From: Bacteroidota bacterium
Lineage (GTDB): Bacteria; Bacteroidota; Bacteroidia; NS11-12g; UBA9320
Assembly: GCA_016124755.1 (NCBI GenBank)
Contig: WGNA01000011.1
Location: 62,001-126,000 of the forward strand
DNA length: 64,000 nt
Direction of reading: 5' to 3'
Position numbers and translations under genes: made by a program. Positions within the stretch are counted from its first letter, which is position 1, and each line of letters starts with the position of its first letter. This document shows positions 27,229 through 37,954 of this stretch, one piece after another. Below the pieces are notes generated by a model, which ran no database searches, was not told where the DNA came from, and saw only the letters and a program-made list of their open reading frames with translations.

Positions 27229-27912
27229 TTATTGCAACTGACTATTCAACCAGTTTATGCTTTTTGGAATTTCTTGGTTTAAAAACAAATTCCATTTTGG
27301 CCAGCTAAATCTCCTACTTGTATGTTTAATAAAGACAACTTTGTGATTACCGCCGGACTTGTCCCGGAAACTTGCTATTCGTGGGAAGGTGTTGTCAACT
27401 TTTGGGGCACGACTTATTTGAGGTAAGGTAACCTGGAATTGGATTGCTGCATTCATGAAAGAGTTAGACGCATTTACCCCAATGAAGAGGCATAGATGAG
27501 GATCGATCAACTCAATTAGTTCAAAGAAGGTTTCCCAACTTTTCATCAAGTCTTCATACTTGGGTCTTTCTTTTATTGTATTCATTGGGCGTTGAACAAA
27601 ATTGTAAAAAGACACCAAACTCCAAAATTCGGTGCATTCAAATGTGTCGTGTTGAAAGATTGCTCGATGAAGGTTCGGAAATATTCTGGTTTGGTAATAG
27701 TCCCGTTTAATTGCCATTTCATTGACTACCCTCCTTGTGTACCCTGGCGATTGATGTTTAACTATGGATTCTTTGTCATCTCCTTGATAATGGCTTTCTC
27801 CTACTATAAGGATTTTATGTTCAGGTGCCAGATTTTGATATTTAGCACCTATCCATGGCAACCATTTTAAGCCGTTAATCTGAGAAAGCATAGGGTCTAA
27901 AGTTGTGTTCAT
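27229..27912 (-). CDS. putative uracil-DNA-glycosylase-like fold protein
   Basis: 227 residues, no signal peptide. The opening WLPWIGAKYQNL ... KILIVGESHYQ resembles the start of uracil-DNA glycosylase-superfamily proteins of unknown role, with a first strand ending in GESHY. A later strand LCLFIGVNAS and the end HTSRRFSWPKWN fit the second strand and the final His-containing loop. This is fold-level inference only; catalytic residues of true UDGs are not confirmed. It starts at a TAATG junction with a small frameshifted gene upstream and stands apart from other operons. Confidence 0.5.
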   Translation of the reverse strand: MNTTLDPMLSQINGLKWLPWIGAKYQNLAPEHKILIVGESHYQGDDKESIVKHQSPGYTRRVVNEMAIKRDYYQTRIFPNLHRAIFQHDTFECTEFWSLVSFYNFVQRPMNTIKERPKYEDLMKSWETFFELIELIDPHLCLFIGVNASNSFMNAAIQFQVTLPQISRAPKVDNTFPRIASFRDKSGGNHKVVFIKHTSRRFSWPKWNLFLNQEIPKSINWLNSQLQ

Positions 27913-28065
27913 TAACCATTTTTTTTTACATCAAGATATACTGTGGACAAGCCGACATTTTTCTTGATGTCAATTCCGTAAATTCTTTTAAAAGGCATCA
28001 ATAACTTCATGTCCCCCATTAGATGTTACAAGGTTTGAGTATCGAGAAGAAACATCAACGGACAT
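27912..28065 (-). pseudogene. small frameshifted gene upstream of the UDG-like gene
   Basis: From ATG at 28065, preceded by AGGAAAAAGG, the frame reads MSVDVSSRYSNLVTSNGGHE then VIDAF and stops. At the run CCTTTTAAAAG the reading can pass to the next frame, which continues KRIYGIDIKKNVGLSTVYLD and VKKNG to a TAA that overlaps the ATG of the next gene. Both halves look protein-like, suggesting one gene of about 50 codons with a frameshift at the T4A4 run, or programmed slippage there. It could also be two unrelated short frames. Confidence 0.4.
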
Positions 28066-28069
28066 GCCT

Positions 28070-28299
28070 TTTTCCTAGTGTATGCCATTCGCATTGTTTT
28101 TTGTTTTACAGTTATTCTAAAAAGTGCCATTTGAATTTTTCATTTATCAATGATTAGGATAAATTATATATGATTGCTATGTCAATCAGCGCTGCATTGC
28201 GCATTTCACCACCTCGTTCAATCACTTCAATTTTAGTGTAAAAAAGAACAGAAATGAAATGCGAAGCGGATCTTAAAACAAGAATAGGAACGCGTGGGT
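28070..28299. other. intergenic stretch before the palindromic element
   Basis: AT-rich with no gene. A minus-strand frame over 28154-28486 crosses this and the palindromic element, with a composition like repeat-derived frames; it is rejected as a gene. Confidence 0.4.
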
Positions 28300-28433
28300 G
28301 GGCTGTCGGAAAGGCGGGATAGCCCCGGCGGGAATTTGTCATTTGGTAGAAAATCGGGGAAAGTGCTTGACACTTCTTTCCCCAGATTTTCAACAAATGA
28401 TAAAGGGCGCTTGGGCAGCTTTCTTTCCGACTT
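28300..28433. repeat. nested palindromic (MITE-like) element
   Basis: Outer arms GTCGGAAAG (28305-28313) and CTTTCCGAC (28423-28431) enclose a long imperfect hairpin at 28335-28404. Its arms, of about 29 bases, share TCATTTG, GAAAATC and GGGGAAAG, and a small AGTG/CACT hairpin sits at the tip. No transposase frame is present. It lies immediately after the carboxylesterase gene. Confidence 0.7.
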
Positions 28434-28441
28434 GATTTTTT

Positions 28442-28469
28442 GCTTACTTTTTTATCAAGAAAAAAGTGA
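28442..28469. terminator. terminator-like hairpin containing the carboxylesterase stop codon
   Basis: CTTACTTTTTT-N4-AGAAAAAAGTGAG pairs nearly completely and has T-rich arms on both strands. The TGA of the carboxylesterase frame (28455-28457) falls within the loop. Confidence 0.55.
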
Positions 28470-30350
28470 GATAAGAGATGGTACATCGATACCCAAACCG
28501 ATGTTCAAACTTGGTGTATCCAAACCGAGAAGCATGTATAGTTTTAACAGTTTGCCAACAAATTGATTATTATCCGAATTAATTACAACGGAATAAAAGC
28601 CAGTAATCAAATCTGAAATATCTATTTCTGTATTGGCTTTTATTTCTATTGATTTTGCGATTTGTCCCTGAACAGTATAAAAAGTAATCTTAAAAGTTTC
28701 CGATCCCGGAAAATGAATTTTTATATTTCCATTCGCCGGATTCGGGTAAATTGAAATTTCCGGTGATTGATTTAATTCATCAATGTTTACCGAAGCTGTA
28801 CAGGGAGTGAATCCGAAAGCATCATCCCACAAATCGCATTTTTCAGTTCGCAATCCGCAATTATTGGAATTCGGTGTGGCTTTTAATTCCATATAACAAT
28901 CGGTTTTGGAATTATATAAAGGCCATTCATTTAAAACACCCGTTTTAGCAAAGGTCGTCCAGTATTTCAACATGTTTTTTTGAACCGAATCGTCGGCCGG
29001 TTTAAAGAAAATACCCGAACCCAAAGTGGCGTCTTCCCAGGTATTAAAAACATAAAAAAGTTCCATGCCATGATAACTTCCGAATTGTTCTAATTGCGGA
29101 ACGGTATGTCGGTGCGTGAAAAAATAACGGTACACCGGTTCGGTCTGATTGCGACTGATACACGCTGCGGTGCGTCGGGTTGAAACTGTAAATTGAGCAT
29201 CGGTTAAAATTGCGACATACGATTCACGCGCCTCGGTTGAATTGGAGCCTGCGGGATAGAGACTCTGAGCTTCACTTTGCAACGAGGATGGAACATAGGT
29301 TTTAATAAGCGCAGTTACCGCTACCGGGGGAACCACTGCCGGAGCATTTAGACTCATTTCATCGGCGTTTGAACCAATGATCAGCGGAACTTTATTGAAA
29401 TTCCCGCTTTGAAAAATGGTTTGAGGGAAGTCTGAGAAAATGTATTTGTCTATTACCGGTTGCCATTTCATCTGAACGAGTCCGCCTGCCAACGGACTCT
29501 TATCATTCATCACCAGACTGTCGGATGGAATTTTTCGCATAAGTTGAATTTTTTCTTCATCGCTTCCGGTTGATACGAAGCTGTCCACGAAATCAACTCC
29601 CATTGTTTTGTTTGTTGAATAAGTTCCGATGGAAGGAGCAGCCGATTCAATTATTGCTTTGTGAAAAAGATCCTTCGCAAAAGGAGTAGTAAGAAGGTTC
29701 CCGACATTTACACCACCGGCACTTTCCCCGAAAATGGTAACATTTCCGGCATCGCCACCAAAATTTCCAATGTTTTTCTGAACCCATTGAAGTGCCATAA
29801 TCTGATCCAACACGCCGTAATTTCCGGAAATGCGGTTGGTGTTTTCCAATTCAAGTCCCGGATGAACCATATAACCCAGAACACCAAGCCGGTACTGAAT
29901 AGTAACCACAACAACTCCACCCCGTTCGGCGATATGTTTCCCATGATATAAATAGGTTCCCGCGCTTTTTTCTCCGGTCGATCCCTGAGTGTTTCCACCA
30001 CCATGAATAAATACCATAACCGGAAGATTCGCAGCTGTGTCGGGTGACCAGATATTCAGTTTTAAACAATCTTCTTCACCGGTAATATACGAGGTGGTGT
30101 CGCCCTGAACATAGCGTCTCTGCGGACATGCGGGTGGAAAGCTGTCGGCGAGAAATGATGCCCAATTCGCCGGAGCAATGGGTGATTTCCATCTGAAATT
30201 TCCGGTGGGAGGCGAGGCAAAAGGAATCCCGAGAAATTCATAGATGGTTCCGTTTTTATGTCCGGTCACCGGTCCGTATTGCGTCGGAACCGTTTGAGCG
30301 GATGCAAAGTGTGTAAGGCAGAATAATGCAATCAGGAAATTAAGTTTCAT
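28455..30350 (-). CDS. T9SS-exported type B carboxylesterase, C-terminus extended by repeat sequence
   Basis: 631 residues from the ATG at 30350 (MKLNFLIALFCLTHFASAQ, a clean signal peptide); the frame continues 99 codons upstream but without homology. The alpha/beta-hydrolase domain has VFIHGGG (oxyanion hole), FGESAGGVNV with the nucleophilic Ser, and SYHGMELFYVF with the catalytic His. Four or more cysteines fit disulfides of this family. A T9SS type A sorting domain follows (ISIYPNPANGNIKIHF ... GFYSVVINSDNNQFVGKLLKL). Unusually, translation continues 22 residues past the normal KLLKL end, into a two-fold 'GLDTPSL / GLGIDVPSL' tail and a palindromic terminator-like hairpin. The original stop was probably lost to the adjacent repeat. 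Confidence 0.88.
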   Translation of the reverse strand: MKLNFLIALFCLTHFASAQTVPTQYGPVTGHKNGTIYEFLGIPFASPPTGNFRWKSPIAPANWASFLADSFPPACPQRRYVQGDTTSYITGEEDCLKLNIWSPDTAANLPVMVFIHGGGNTQGSTGEKSAGTYLYHGKHIAERGGVVVVTIQYRLGVLGYMVHPGLELENTNRISGNYGVLDQIMALQWVQKNIGNFGGDAGNVTIFGESAGGVNVGNLLTTPFAKDLFHKAIIESAAPSIGTYSTNKTMGVDFVDSFVSTGSDEEKIQLMRKIPSDSLVMNDKSPLAGGLVQMKWQPVIDKYIFSDFPQTIFQSGNFNKVPLIIGSNADEMSLNAPAVVPPVAVTALIKTYVPSSLQSEAQSLYPAGSNSTEARESYVAILTDAQFTVSTRRTAACISRNQTEPVYRYFFTHRHTVPQLEQFGSYHGMELFYVFNTWEDATLGSGIFFKPADDSVQKNMLKYWTTFAKTGVLNEWPLYNSKTDCYMELKATPNSNNCGLRTEKCDLWDDAFGFTPCTASVNIDELNQSPEISIYPNPANGNIKIHFPGSETFKITFYTVQGQIAKSIEIKANTEIDISDLITGFYSVVINSDNNQFVGKLLKLYMLLGLDTPSLNIGLGIDVPSLISLFS

Positions 30351-30550
30351 AATTGATTCGAAGATAGGGGCAAAAGGTGCGATTTGGCTAATTGTATCGA
30401 AGTCGGCCGATTTTTTGGCAATTCTAATTCTCGTGGTTTCGAGTACCCGCCATGTGCTTTTAAAATCACGAAATGCGGGCGAGATATTCTCTGGAAAACT
30501 TTCACTTGCCAAGAATCTATCCGTGATGGGTTTAAGTTTCGCAATAACAA

Positions 30551-31030
30551 TTATTTCAAAAAGATTATCTCTATTTCCGGATGTCCAGCTGGAATTAATA
30601 CTAAATTGCTTTTGCCCCATTTTTTTGCATGAAAAACGCAGTGCCATTCTGGTTCTTTGATTTCGACAACCACGCCATCACCTTTCCAGCAACACATTAA
30701 TGTTATTTCATTCTCTGCTTTTGAATATGTGCCATAATGCCCATCATGACAAATGAACAAATTCATTTGCAACAGATATGAGAATTCTTTTTCGGTGTCG
30801 CCTTTTATTTCTGCGATTTTATATGAAGCCTGATACTTTTTTAAAATCCTGGATGATTTGTCCCAGGCTTTTGTAGTTGAATAAGCTGACTGGAAATTAT
30901 ACCCGGATCGGGATAATTCTTGGCCATAAATACTTGAAAAGGGAAAATATTTTAGACTGTTTAATTCTTCACATTTTAAAATTATAAACGGATTCGGAAT
31001 AAACAGCAAAAGGATGAACAGATATTTCAT
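30551..31030 (-). CDS. small secreted protein of unknown function
   Basis: 159 residues, N-terminal signal MKYLFILLLFIPNPFIILKC that could be either a signal peptide or a lipoprotein signal with Cys20. Contains ICHDGHYG and MCCWKGDG phrases; several cysteines. The ATG overlaps or abuts the stop of the acetyltransferase gene (31031), so the two are in one operon. No domain recognised. Confidence 0.6.
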   Translation of the reverse strand: MKYLFILLLFIPNPFIILKCEELNSLKYFPFSSIYGQELSRSGYNFQSAYSTTKAWDKSSRILKKYQASYKIAEIKGDTEKEFSYLLQMNLFICHDGHYGTYSKAENEITLMCCWKGDGVVVEIKEPEWHCVFHAKKWGKSNLVLIPAGHPEIEIIFLK

Positions 31031-31564
31031 TTAACGTACAATTTCTTTAGCCGGAACTCCAATCAGCGTTAAATTATTAGTTAAACAATCGTTTACAACA
31101 CAGGCAAGTGCTCCGATTTGTATGTGGTCGGCTAATTTTACCGGTCCAAGAATTACGGCATTTGCGCCCATAAAACAGTCATTTCCGATCTGAATATCAC
31201 CATAACCGCAACCGGGTTTTTCTCCGATAATATTTCCACCGGTAAGAATAAGATTTCTGCCGGCCACTGTAAATCTCGAAATAATAATTCCCGGTGAAGT
31301 ATGCAAAATCAGGAGCCCTTCTTTAATATCTGCCTGATAATGAATTTCAACATTTGAATAGGCATAAATCAAATTGAACAACGGAATAAACACAATGCGG
31401 AGAATGGAATAAAACCGTCCGAAAATCAGAAATAAACTTCGTTCTACACGATATATAAAAATTCCCCAAAACGGTCGGCTCAACCAGATAGTGATAATGC
31501 TGCCGGGCTTTTTACCGACCATCTTACCAATGTCTTTCGCGAAATACCGGATCTGTATAAACAT
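31031..31564 (-). CDS. serine acetyltransferase-like hexapeptide protein
   Basis: 177-residue acyltransferase of the left-handed beta-helix (hexapeptide repeat) superfamily. The helical N-terminus precedes repeats such as IHYQADIKEGLLILHTSPGIIIS, LILTGGNIIGEKPGCGYGDIQIGND and ILGPVKLADHIQIGALACVVND, ending in GVPAKEIVR, the typical end of CysE/SAT-like enzymes. The region for serine versus sugar-type acceptors is not decisive; relatives serve in polysaccharide O-acetylation as often as in cysteine synthesis. A perfect 16-bp inverted repeat lies 100 bases upstream. Confidence 0.8.
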   Translation of the reverse strand: MFIQIRYFAKDIGKMVGKKPGSIITIWLSRPFWGIFIYRVERSLFLIFGRFYSILRIVFIPLFNLIYAYSNVEIHYQADIKEGLLILHTSPGIIISRFTVAGRNLILTGGNIIGEKPGCGYGDIQIGNDCFMGANAVILGPVKLADHIQIGALACVVNDCLTNNLTLIGVPAKEIVR

Positions 31565-31663
31565 AATTAGCGAAGGTATGTGAACGTGGTGATCTTTACG
31601 CTGTTGAAATTAGTTGTATGGAAAAAATTAGTATGAATTGTATTTTAGATTTTAAAATTCTTC

Positions 31664-31705
31664 GTGTAGTTGTGTGAAATATTGGCTTGTTTCACACAAC
31701 TACAC
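31664..31705. promoter_or_regulatory. perfect 16-bp inverted repeat upstream of the acetyltransferase gene
   Basis: GTGTAGTTGTGTGAAA at 31664-31679 and its exact reverse complement at 31690-31705, loop of 10 bases. No T-run follows on either side, so it is not a classical terminator. It lies between the katG terminator and the acetyltransferase start; an operator or a structured leader is possible. Confidence 0.55.
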
Positions 31706-31743
31706 AAGGTGTCCGGAGTAACAATAAATTAGCTACAGCATAT

Positions 31744-31776
31744 AAAAAAAACGGGCAACCGAGGCTGCCCGTTTTT
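31744..31776 (-). terminator. katG terminator
   Basis: ACGGGCA (31751-31757) pairs with TGCCCGT (31766-31772), with CC/GG in the loop able to extend the stem. On the minus strand the hairpin is followed by seven T residues (31750-31744). It starts about 20 bases after the katG stop codon. Confidence 0.85.
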
Positions 31777-31796
31777 ATCGCAAAAAGAAAATTGAA

Positions 31797-34019
<2,223 letters not shown>

Positions 34020-34115
34020 TTAGTAAGACTAACATTCGAATTTAACCGTGAGTTCAATTCGGTATCATCAGAAATTTCTTGGAGGGAAAAGGTTTTGTTT
34101 ATGAGGAGGGAATCT

Positions 34116-34487
34116 TCAGGCCGAGTGCAATTTGATCCAATTGATTATCTCTTCAATTTCAAGATTGCCTTGAATTATATTAATCACAAATTCGTATTTG
34201 TCCTGTTCATTGGCAATTAGGTTAATATGATCTTCCATTAATATTAACCGCATTAAAACATATCCTGTTCTTTTATTTCCATCGATAAATGGATGGTTAA
34301 TTAATATGCTTTGTAAGATTGAAGCAGCTTTTTCTATTGCTGTTGGATAAAGATCAATCCCGTCGAATGTGCTTTAGGGTCTGCTTAACGCGGCCTGCAA
34401 AGCAGACTCATCCCGAATACCTTTTGAACCTCCGAATTTTTCAATTAATAATTCATGAATCTTTAAGGATTCCGTTAATGATATCAT
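34116..34487 (-). pseudogene. Doc/Fic-family toxin with an in-frame stop
   Basis: Reading from the ATG at 34487, the frame gives MISLTESLKIHELLIEKFGG, then SKGIRDESALQAALSRP, a TAA at codon 38 (34374-34376), then STFDGIDLYPTAIEKAASIL and the Fic/Doc core HPFIDGNKRTGYVLMRLILM, ending at 34116; in total 124 codons. Doc relatives have an aromatic residue (ALxRPYxTFDG) at codon 38, so a single base change (TAT or TAC to TAA) explains the stop. Doc toxins modify EF-Tu by phosphorylation. The ATG overlaps the stop of the antitoxin-like gene (ATGA), as in true TA operons. A downstream restart is possible, but the product would lack the N-terminus. Confidence 0.85.
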
Positions 34488-34672
34488 TCGGCAAGTTTGC
34501 GAAGTAGGTCTTTGTCTTCCTGTAAAATTTGGCGGAGATTTTGGGCGCGTTTAATCTCCACGGTAGATTTTCCTTTTAAACTATTCAGATAATCTAAAAC
34601 ATCCTGCAAAACTGAATCAGGAATATTATTTAATGCTTGCTGAATTTCAGTCTTTATTTCCTTTGTTGTCAT
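34484..34672 (-). CDS. antitoxin-like protein paired with the Doc remnant
   Basis: 62 residues, MTTKEIKTEIQQALNNIPDS leading to VLQDVLDYLNSLKGK, then a basic and acidic helix ending LRKLAE. The pattern resembles small DUF2281/YoeB-partner-like antitoxin proteins. It directly precedes and overlaps the doc frame, so its role is presumably to neutralise the toxin. With the toxin broken it is probably a relic or retained as a regulator. Confidence 0.7.
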   Translation of the reverse strand: MTTKEIKTEIQQALNNIPDSVLQDVLDYLNSLKGKSTVEIKRAQNLRQILQEDKDLLRKLAE

Positions 34673-34770
34673 ACGAAATAATTCAAACCAAAATTAATGA
34701 ATTAAGTTTTGTCTTTTGATACCGATTGTATTAGCCAATAAATTTTTATCAAAAGAGAATCTTAAAATAA

Positions 34771-34800
34771 AAAAGGGGTAAGACATCTCTTACCCCTTTT
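34771..34800 (-). terminator. bidirectional terminator after the RND operon
   Basis: Perfect 13-bp stem AAAAGGGGTAAGA / TCTTACCCCTTTT with a four-base loop. It is 26 bases past the stop of the RND pump gene. On the minus strand the arm ends in a T-run; the plus strand also has one. Confidence 0.9.
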
Positions 34801-34825
34801 ATTCCTGTAAACCAATTATTATTGA

Positions 34826-37800
34826 TTAAGCTGTTGCCGGAACCACAACTTCTTTTCTTCTAAACCAACTGCTCATCCGGTCTTTGAGTTTATCAACGAT
34901 GTAATAAACCGTTGGAACCAAAACCAGGGTGAGCAACAACGAACTGCTGAGTCCGCCGATAATTACCCAGGCCATTCCGTTTTTAACTTCCGCACCGGCG
35001 GCATTCGACATGGCAATCGGAAGCATACCGAAAATCATGGCAACGGTGGTCATCAGAATCGGGCGCAGACGTTCGCGACCTGCTTCCACCAATGCTTCTT
35101 TCAATCCCATTCCCTGTGCTTTTAAATGATTTGTAAAGTCAACGATCAGAATACCGTTTTTAGCAACAAGACCCATCAACATAATTAAACCAATGATGGC
35201 AAACATGGTGAGCGATTGCATGCTTAGGGCCAGAGCCAGCAACGCTCCGATTAGCGCAACCGGAATGGAGAACATTACCACCAGCGGATAAACAACGCTT
35301 TCGTACAAAGCCACCATAATCAGGTAAACCAATAAAAAGCCGATCAACATCGCGAGTCCCAGACTGGAAAATGCATCGCCCTGTTGCTGAGCCTGACCCT
35401 GATAATCCACGATTACTCCGGCGGGAATTTCTTTTTTCGCAAGTCCGGCTTTTATTTCATCCATGATCGTTCCCACAGGCCGGCCGTTCGCATACGCGGT
35501 AATCCGGATGCTGTTCAAACGATCTGAACGCTGCAAAACAGATTGCCCTAATTTCTCACTCACTACTGCGATATCACCCAGACGAACATTCGCTCCCTGA
35601 TTGTTGCGAACGGTCATGTTGCGAACGCTTTCAATATCGCGTCGGGAACCTTCTTCCGAAATAATATTGATCGCGTATTCTTCTCCTTTGTCTGTGTAAT
35701 TCATGCTGTTATTTCCGCGAAAAGCAATCTGCAATGCCGTTCCGACATCCGGAATGGTTAACCCCACCATATTCATCTTTTCGCGATCGAGTTGAATGTC
35801 GATTTCGTTGCTCGGAGTTTTCGTGCTGTACTCAACGTAATCGGTTCCCGGAACAGCAGCCGTTACTTCTTTTACGATTTTGGCTCCTTCCCAGATCTGA
35901 TCCATATTCACTCCTTTCACCGCAATCTGAATCGGAGCGTCGCTGTTTCCGGTAATCGAAGTCGGACGAATGGTCACTTTTACTCCCGGAATTTTAGAAA
36001 TCAGATTTCGAACGCGCTCTCCGAACTCATCTGAACTCACATCGCGTTCATCTTTATCGACTAAGGTTGCCACAATTTCACCGATGTTGGCCGTTGCCGT
36101 TCCTCCGCTCAACGCATTTCCACTTTGTGTTCCCACATTCGAAAATACCTTTAGAACTTCCGGTTGAGACATCACTACCTGCTCGGCTTTCAGCATCATC
36201 TGATTTGTTTCATAGAGAGGTGTTTCGGTCGACATTTCGAGAGCGATATTCACTTCACCGCGATCACTCGGACTAATAAAAGCGGTTCCGATGAATCCAG
36301 CCGGAACCAAAGCGAATGCACCGATGAAGAGAACAATTATTCCTAATAAAACATAGCGTTTATGACCGAGTGCCCATCCGAGAATTTTGCCGTACGAATC
36401 TTTTAAGGAATCGATCATACCTTCAAAACCCAGACTGATGCGTCCCCACAAACTGTCTTTTTTCAGCACTTCGAGCTTTGCCCAACGGGATGCGAGCAAA
36501 GGTGTGAGTGTAAAAGAAACCACGAGACTCATGAGTGTACTGAACACCACAACCAGCGAAAACTCGCGGAGAATATTTCCGATCATTCCGCCGCTGAGTG
36601 CCATTGGAACAAAAACCACCACGTCTACCAACGTAATAGCTACAGCGGTAAAACCAATTTCCGCCCGACCTTCAATCGATGCTTTCACGCGGTCTTTGCC
36701 CATTTCCATGTGACGGAAAATATTTTCGAGAATTACGATGCTGTCGTCAACCAGAATTCCGACCACTAACGAGAGTGCCATTAATGTCATCAGGTTTAAT
36801 GAAAAACCGAATGCATACATTAAAACGAAAGTCGGAATCATTGCCGAAGGAAGAGCGACCAAAACAAACAGTGAACTTCGGAAGCTGTGCAAAAACAGCA
36901 ACATCACGGAAGCCACAATTAACACGGCGAGCATAATGTCGTCGATCACGGCGTCTGCTGATGATTCGGTATAAACGCTTTGGTCAACCGCGATGTCGAA
37001 ACCGAGATTATCGGATTTATAATCGGCAGTGAGTTTGTCCATCTGCTTTTTAACCTGATTCGAAACTTCAACCGCATTCGCGTCGGCTTGTTTAATAATT
37101 TCGATACCAATTCCCGGTTTTCCATTCACCCGGTTTACGGTTGAAGGATCGGTCTGAGCATCGGTAACCGAAGCGATATCTTTTAATAGAACCCGGCCGC
37201 CATCGGAGTTCCGGAGTACTTCAACATTTCGTATGTCGTCTACCGATCGCAGTTTTTCATCCAGACGAATAGAAAAACGGCTGTTGTCGTCTTCCACATC
37301 ACCCGCGGGAAAAGAAACGTTCGCATTGGCAATGGCGCGATTCACCTGAGCGATGGAAACTCCGTATGAATTGAGTTTATCCAAATCCAGATTCACTTTA
37401 ATCTCGCGCTTGGTTCCGCCGATGAGATTCACGCTTCCCACGCCGGCAACGTTTGAAATAATGGGTTTGATTTGCTGATCCACGAGATCATACAACTGAG
37501 CCGGATTGAGATCGGCCGACGCACTCACCCTTAGAACCGGAAGTTCTTCTGAATTGAACCGGCTAACAATCGGATCATCTGCATCTTCCGGCAAAACCGC
37601 CTTTATTCTGTTTATTCTTCGTTCGGCATCCAACTGTGCGGTTACCGTATTAATGTTGGGTTTCAACCGAACAACGATGCTCGACAAACCCTGCATAGAA
37701 CTGGAAGTGATATTATCGACACCTTCGATTGCCGAGATGGCGTCTTCAACCGGTTTGGTAACGGTGCTTTGCATTTCTTCGGCAGAAGCCCCGCGGTAGG

Positions 37801-37948
37801 TAGTATTTATGGCAATTACACTCGCTTCAAACTTCGGAAGCAAATTATAATTGAGCGATTTGTAACTGAGGAAGCCGAACAAAATCAGCGTGAAAAAGAT
37901 CACGGTGATCAGCAGCGGCCGCTTGATGGATAATTCTGTAACTGACAT
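34826..37948 (-). CDS. RND efflux pump inner-membrane transporter
   Basis: 1040-residue proton-driven exporter of the AcrB/HAE1-type family. Twelve transmembrane helices are visible in the usual 1 + 5 + 1 + 5 layout, with the periplasmic loops LISPSDRGEVNIALEMS and the TM4 region LMTLMALSLVVGILVDDSIVILENI carrying the proton-relay aspartates. The start is MSVTELSIKRPLLITVIFFTLILFG. Substrates are unknown. It is the last gene of the tolC-MFP-RND operon, 6 bases after the membrane-fusion gene. Confidence 0.95.
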   Translation of the reverse strand: MSVTELSIKRPLLITVIFFTLILFGFLSYKSLNYNLLPKFEASVIAINTTYRGASAEEMQSTVTKPVEDAISAIEGVDNITSSSMQGLSSIVVRLKPNINTVTAQLDAERRINRIKAVLPEDADDPIVSRFNSEELPVLRVSASADLNPAQLYDLVDQQIKPIISNVAGVGSVNLIGGTKREIKVNLDLDKLNSYGVSIAQVNRAIANANVSFPAGDVEDDNSRFSIRLDEKLRSVDDIRNVEVLRNSDGGRVLLKDIASVTDAQTDPSTVNRVNGKPGIGIEIIKQADANAVEVSNQVKKQMDKLTADYKSDNLGFDIAVDQSVYTESSADAVIDDIMLAVLIVASVMLLFLHSFRSSLFVLVALPSAMIPTFVLMYAFGFSLNLMTLMALSLVVGILVDDSIVILENIFRHMEMGKDRVKASIEGRAEIGFTAVAITLVDVVVFVPMALSGGMIGNILREFSLVVVFSTLMSLVVSFTLTPLLASRWAKLEVLKKDSLWGRISLGFEGMIDSLKDSYGKILGWALGHKRYVLLGIIVLFIGAFALVPAGFIGTAFISPSDRGEVNIALEMSTETPLYETNQMMLKAEQVVMSQPEVLKVFSNVGTQSGNALSGGTATANIGEIVATLVDKDERDVSSDEFGERVRNLISKIPGVKVTIRPTSITGNSDAPIQIAVKGVNMDQIWEGAKIVKEVTAAVPGTDYVEYSTKTPSNEIDIQLDREKMNMVGLTIPDVGTALQIAFRGNNSMNYTDKGEEYAINIISEEGSRRDIESVRNMTVRNNQGANVRLGDIAVVSEKLGQSVLQRSDRLNSIRITAYANGRPVGTIMDEIKAGLAKKEIPAGVIVDYQGQAQQQGDAFSSLGLAMLIGFLLVYLIMVALYESVVYPLVVMFSIPVALIGALLALALSMQSLTMFAIIGLIMLMGLVAKNGILIVDFTNHLKAQGMGLKEALVEAGRERLRPILMTTVAMIFGMLPIAMSNAAGAEVKNGMAWVIIGGLSSSLLLTLVLVPTVYYIVDKLKDRMSSWFRRKEVVVPATA

Positions 37949-37954
37949 CTGCGC

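Noticed and set aside
28154-28486. Minus-strand frame of 110 codons overlapping the carboxylesterase end
   Set aside because: It runs through the nested palindrome and repeat-like sequence and has no protein features of its own.
30351-30647. 99-codon N-terminal extension of the carboxylesterase
   Set aside because: It lacks homology-like features and the ATG at 30350 begins a clean signal peptide. The extension also overlaps the end of the neighbouring gene at 30551.
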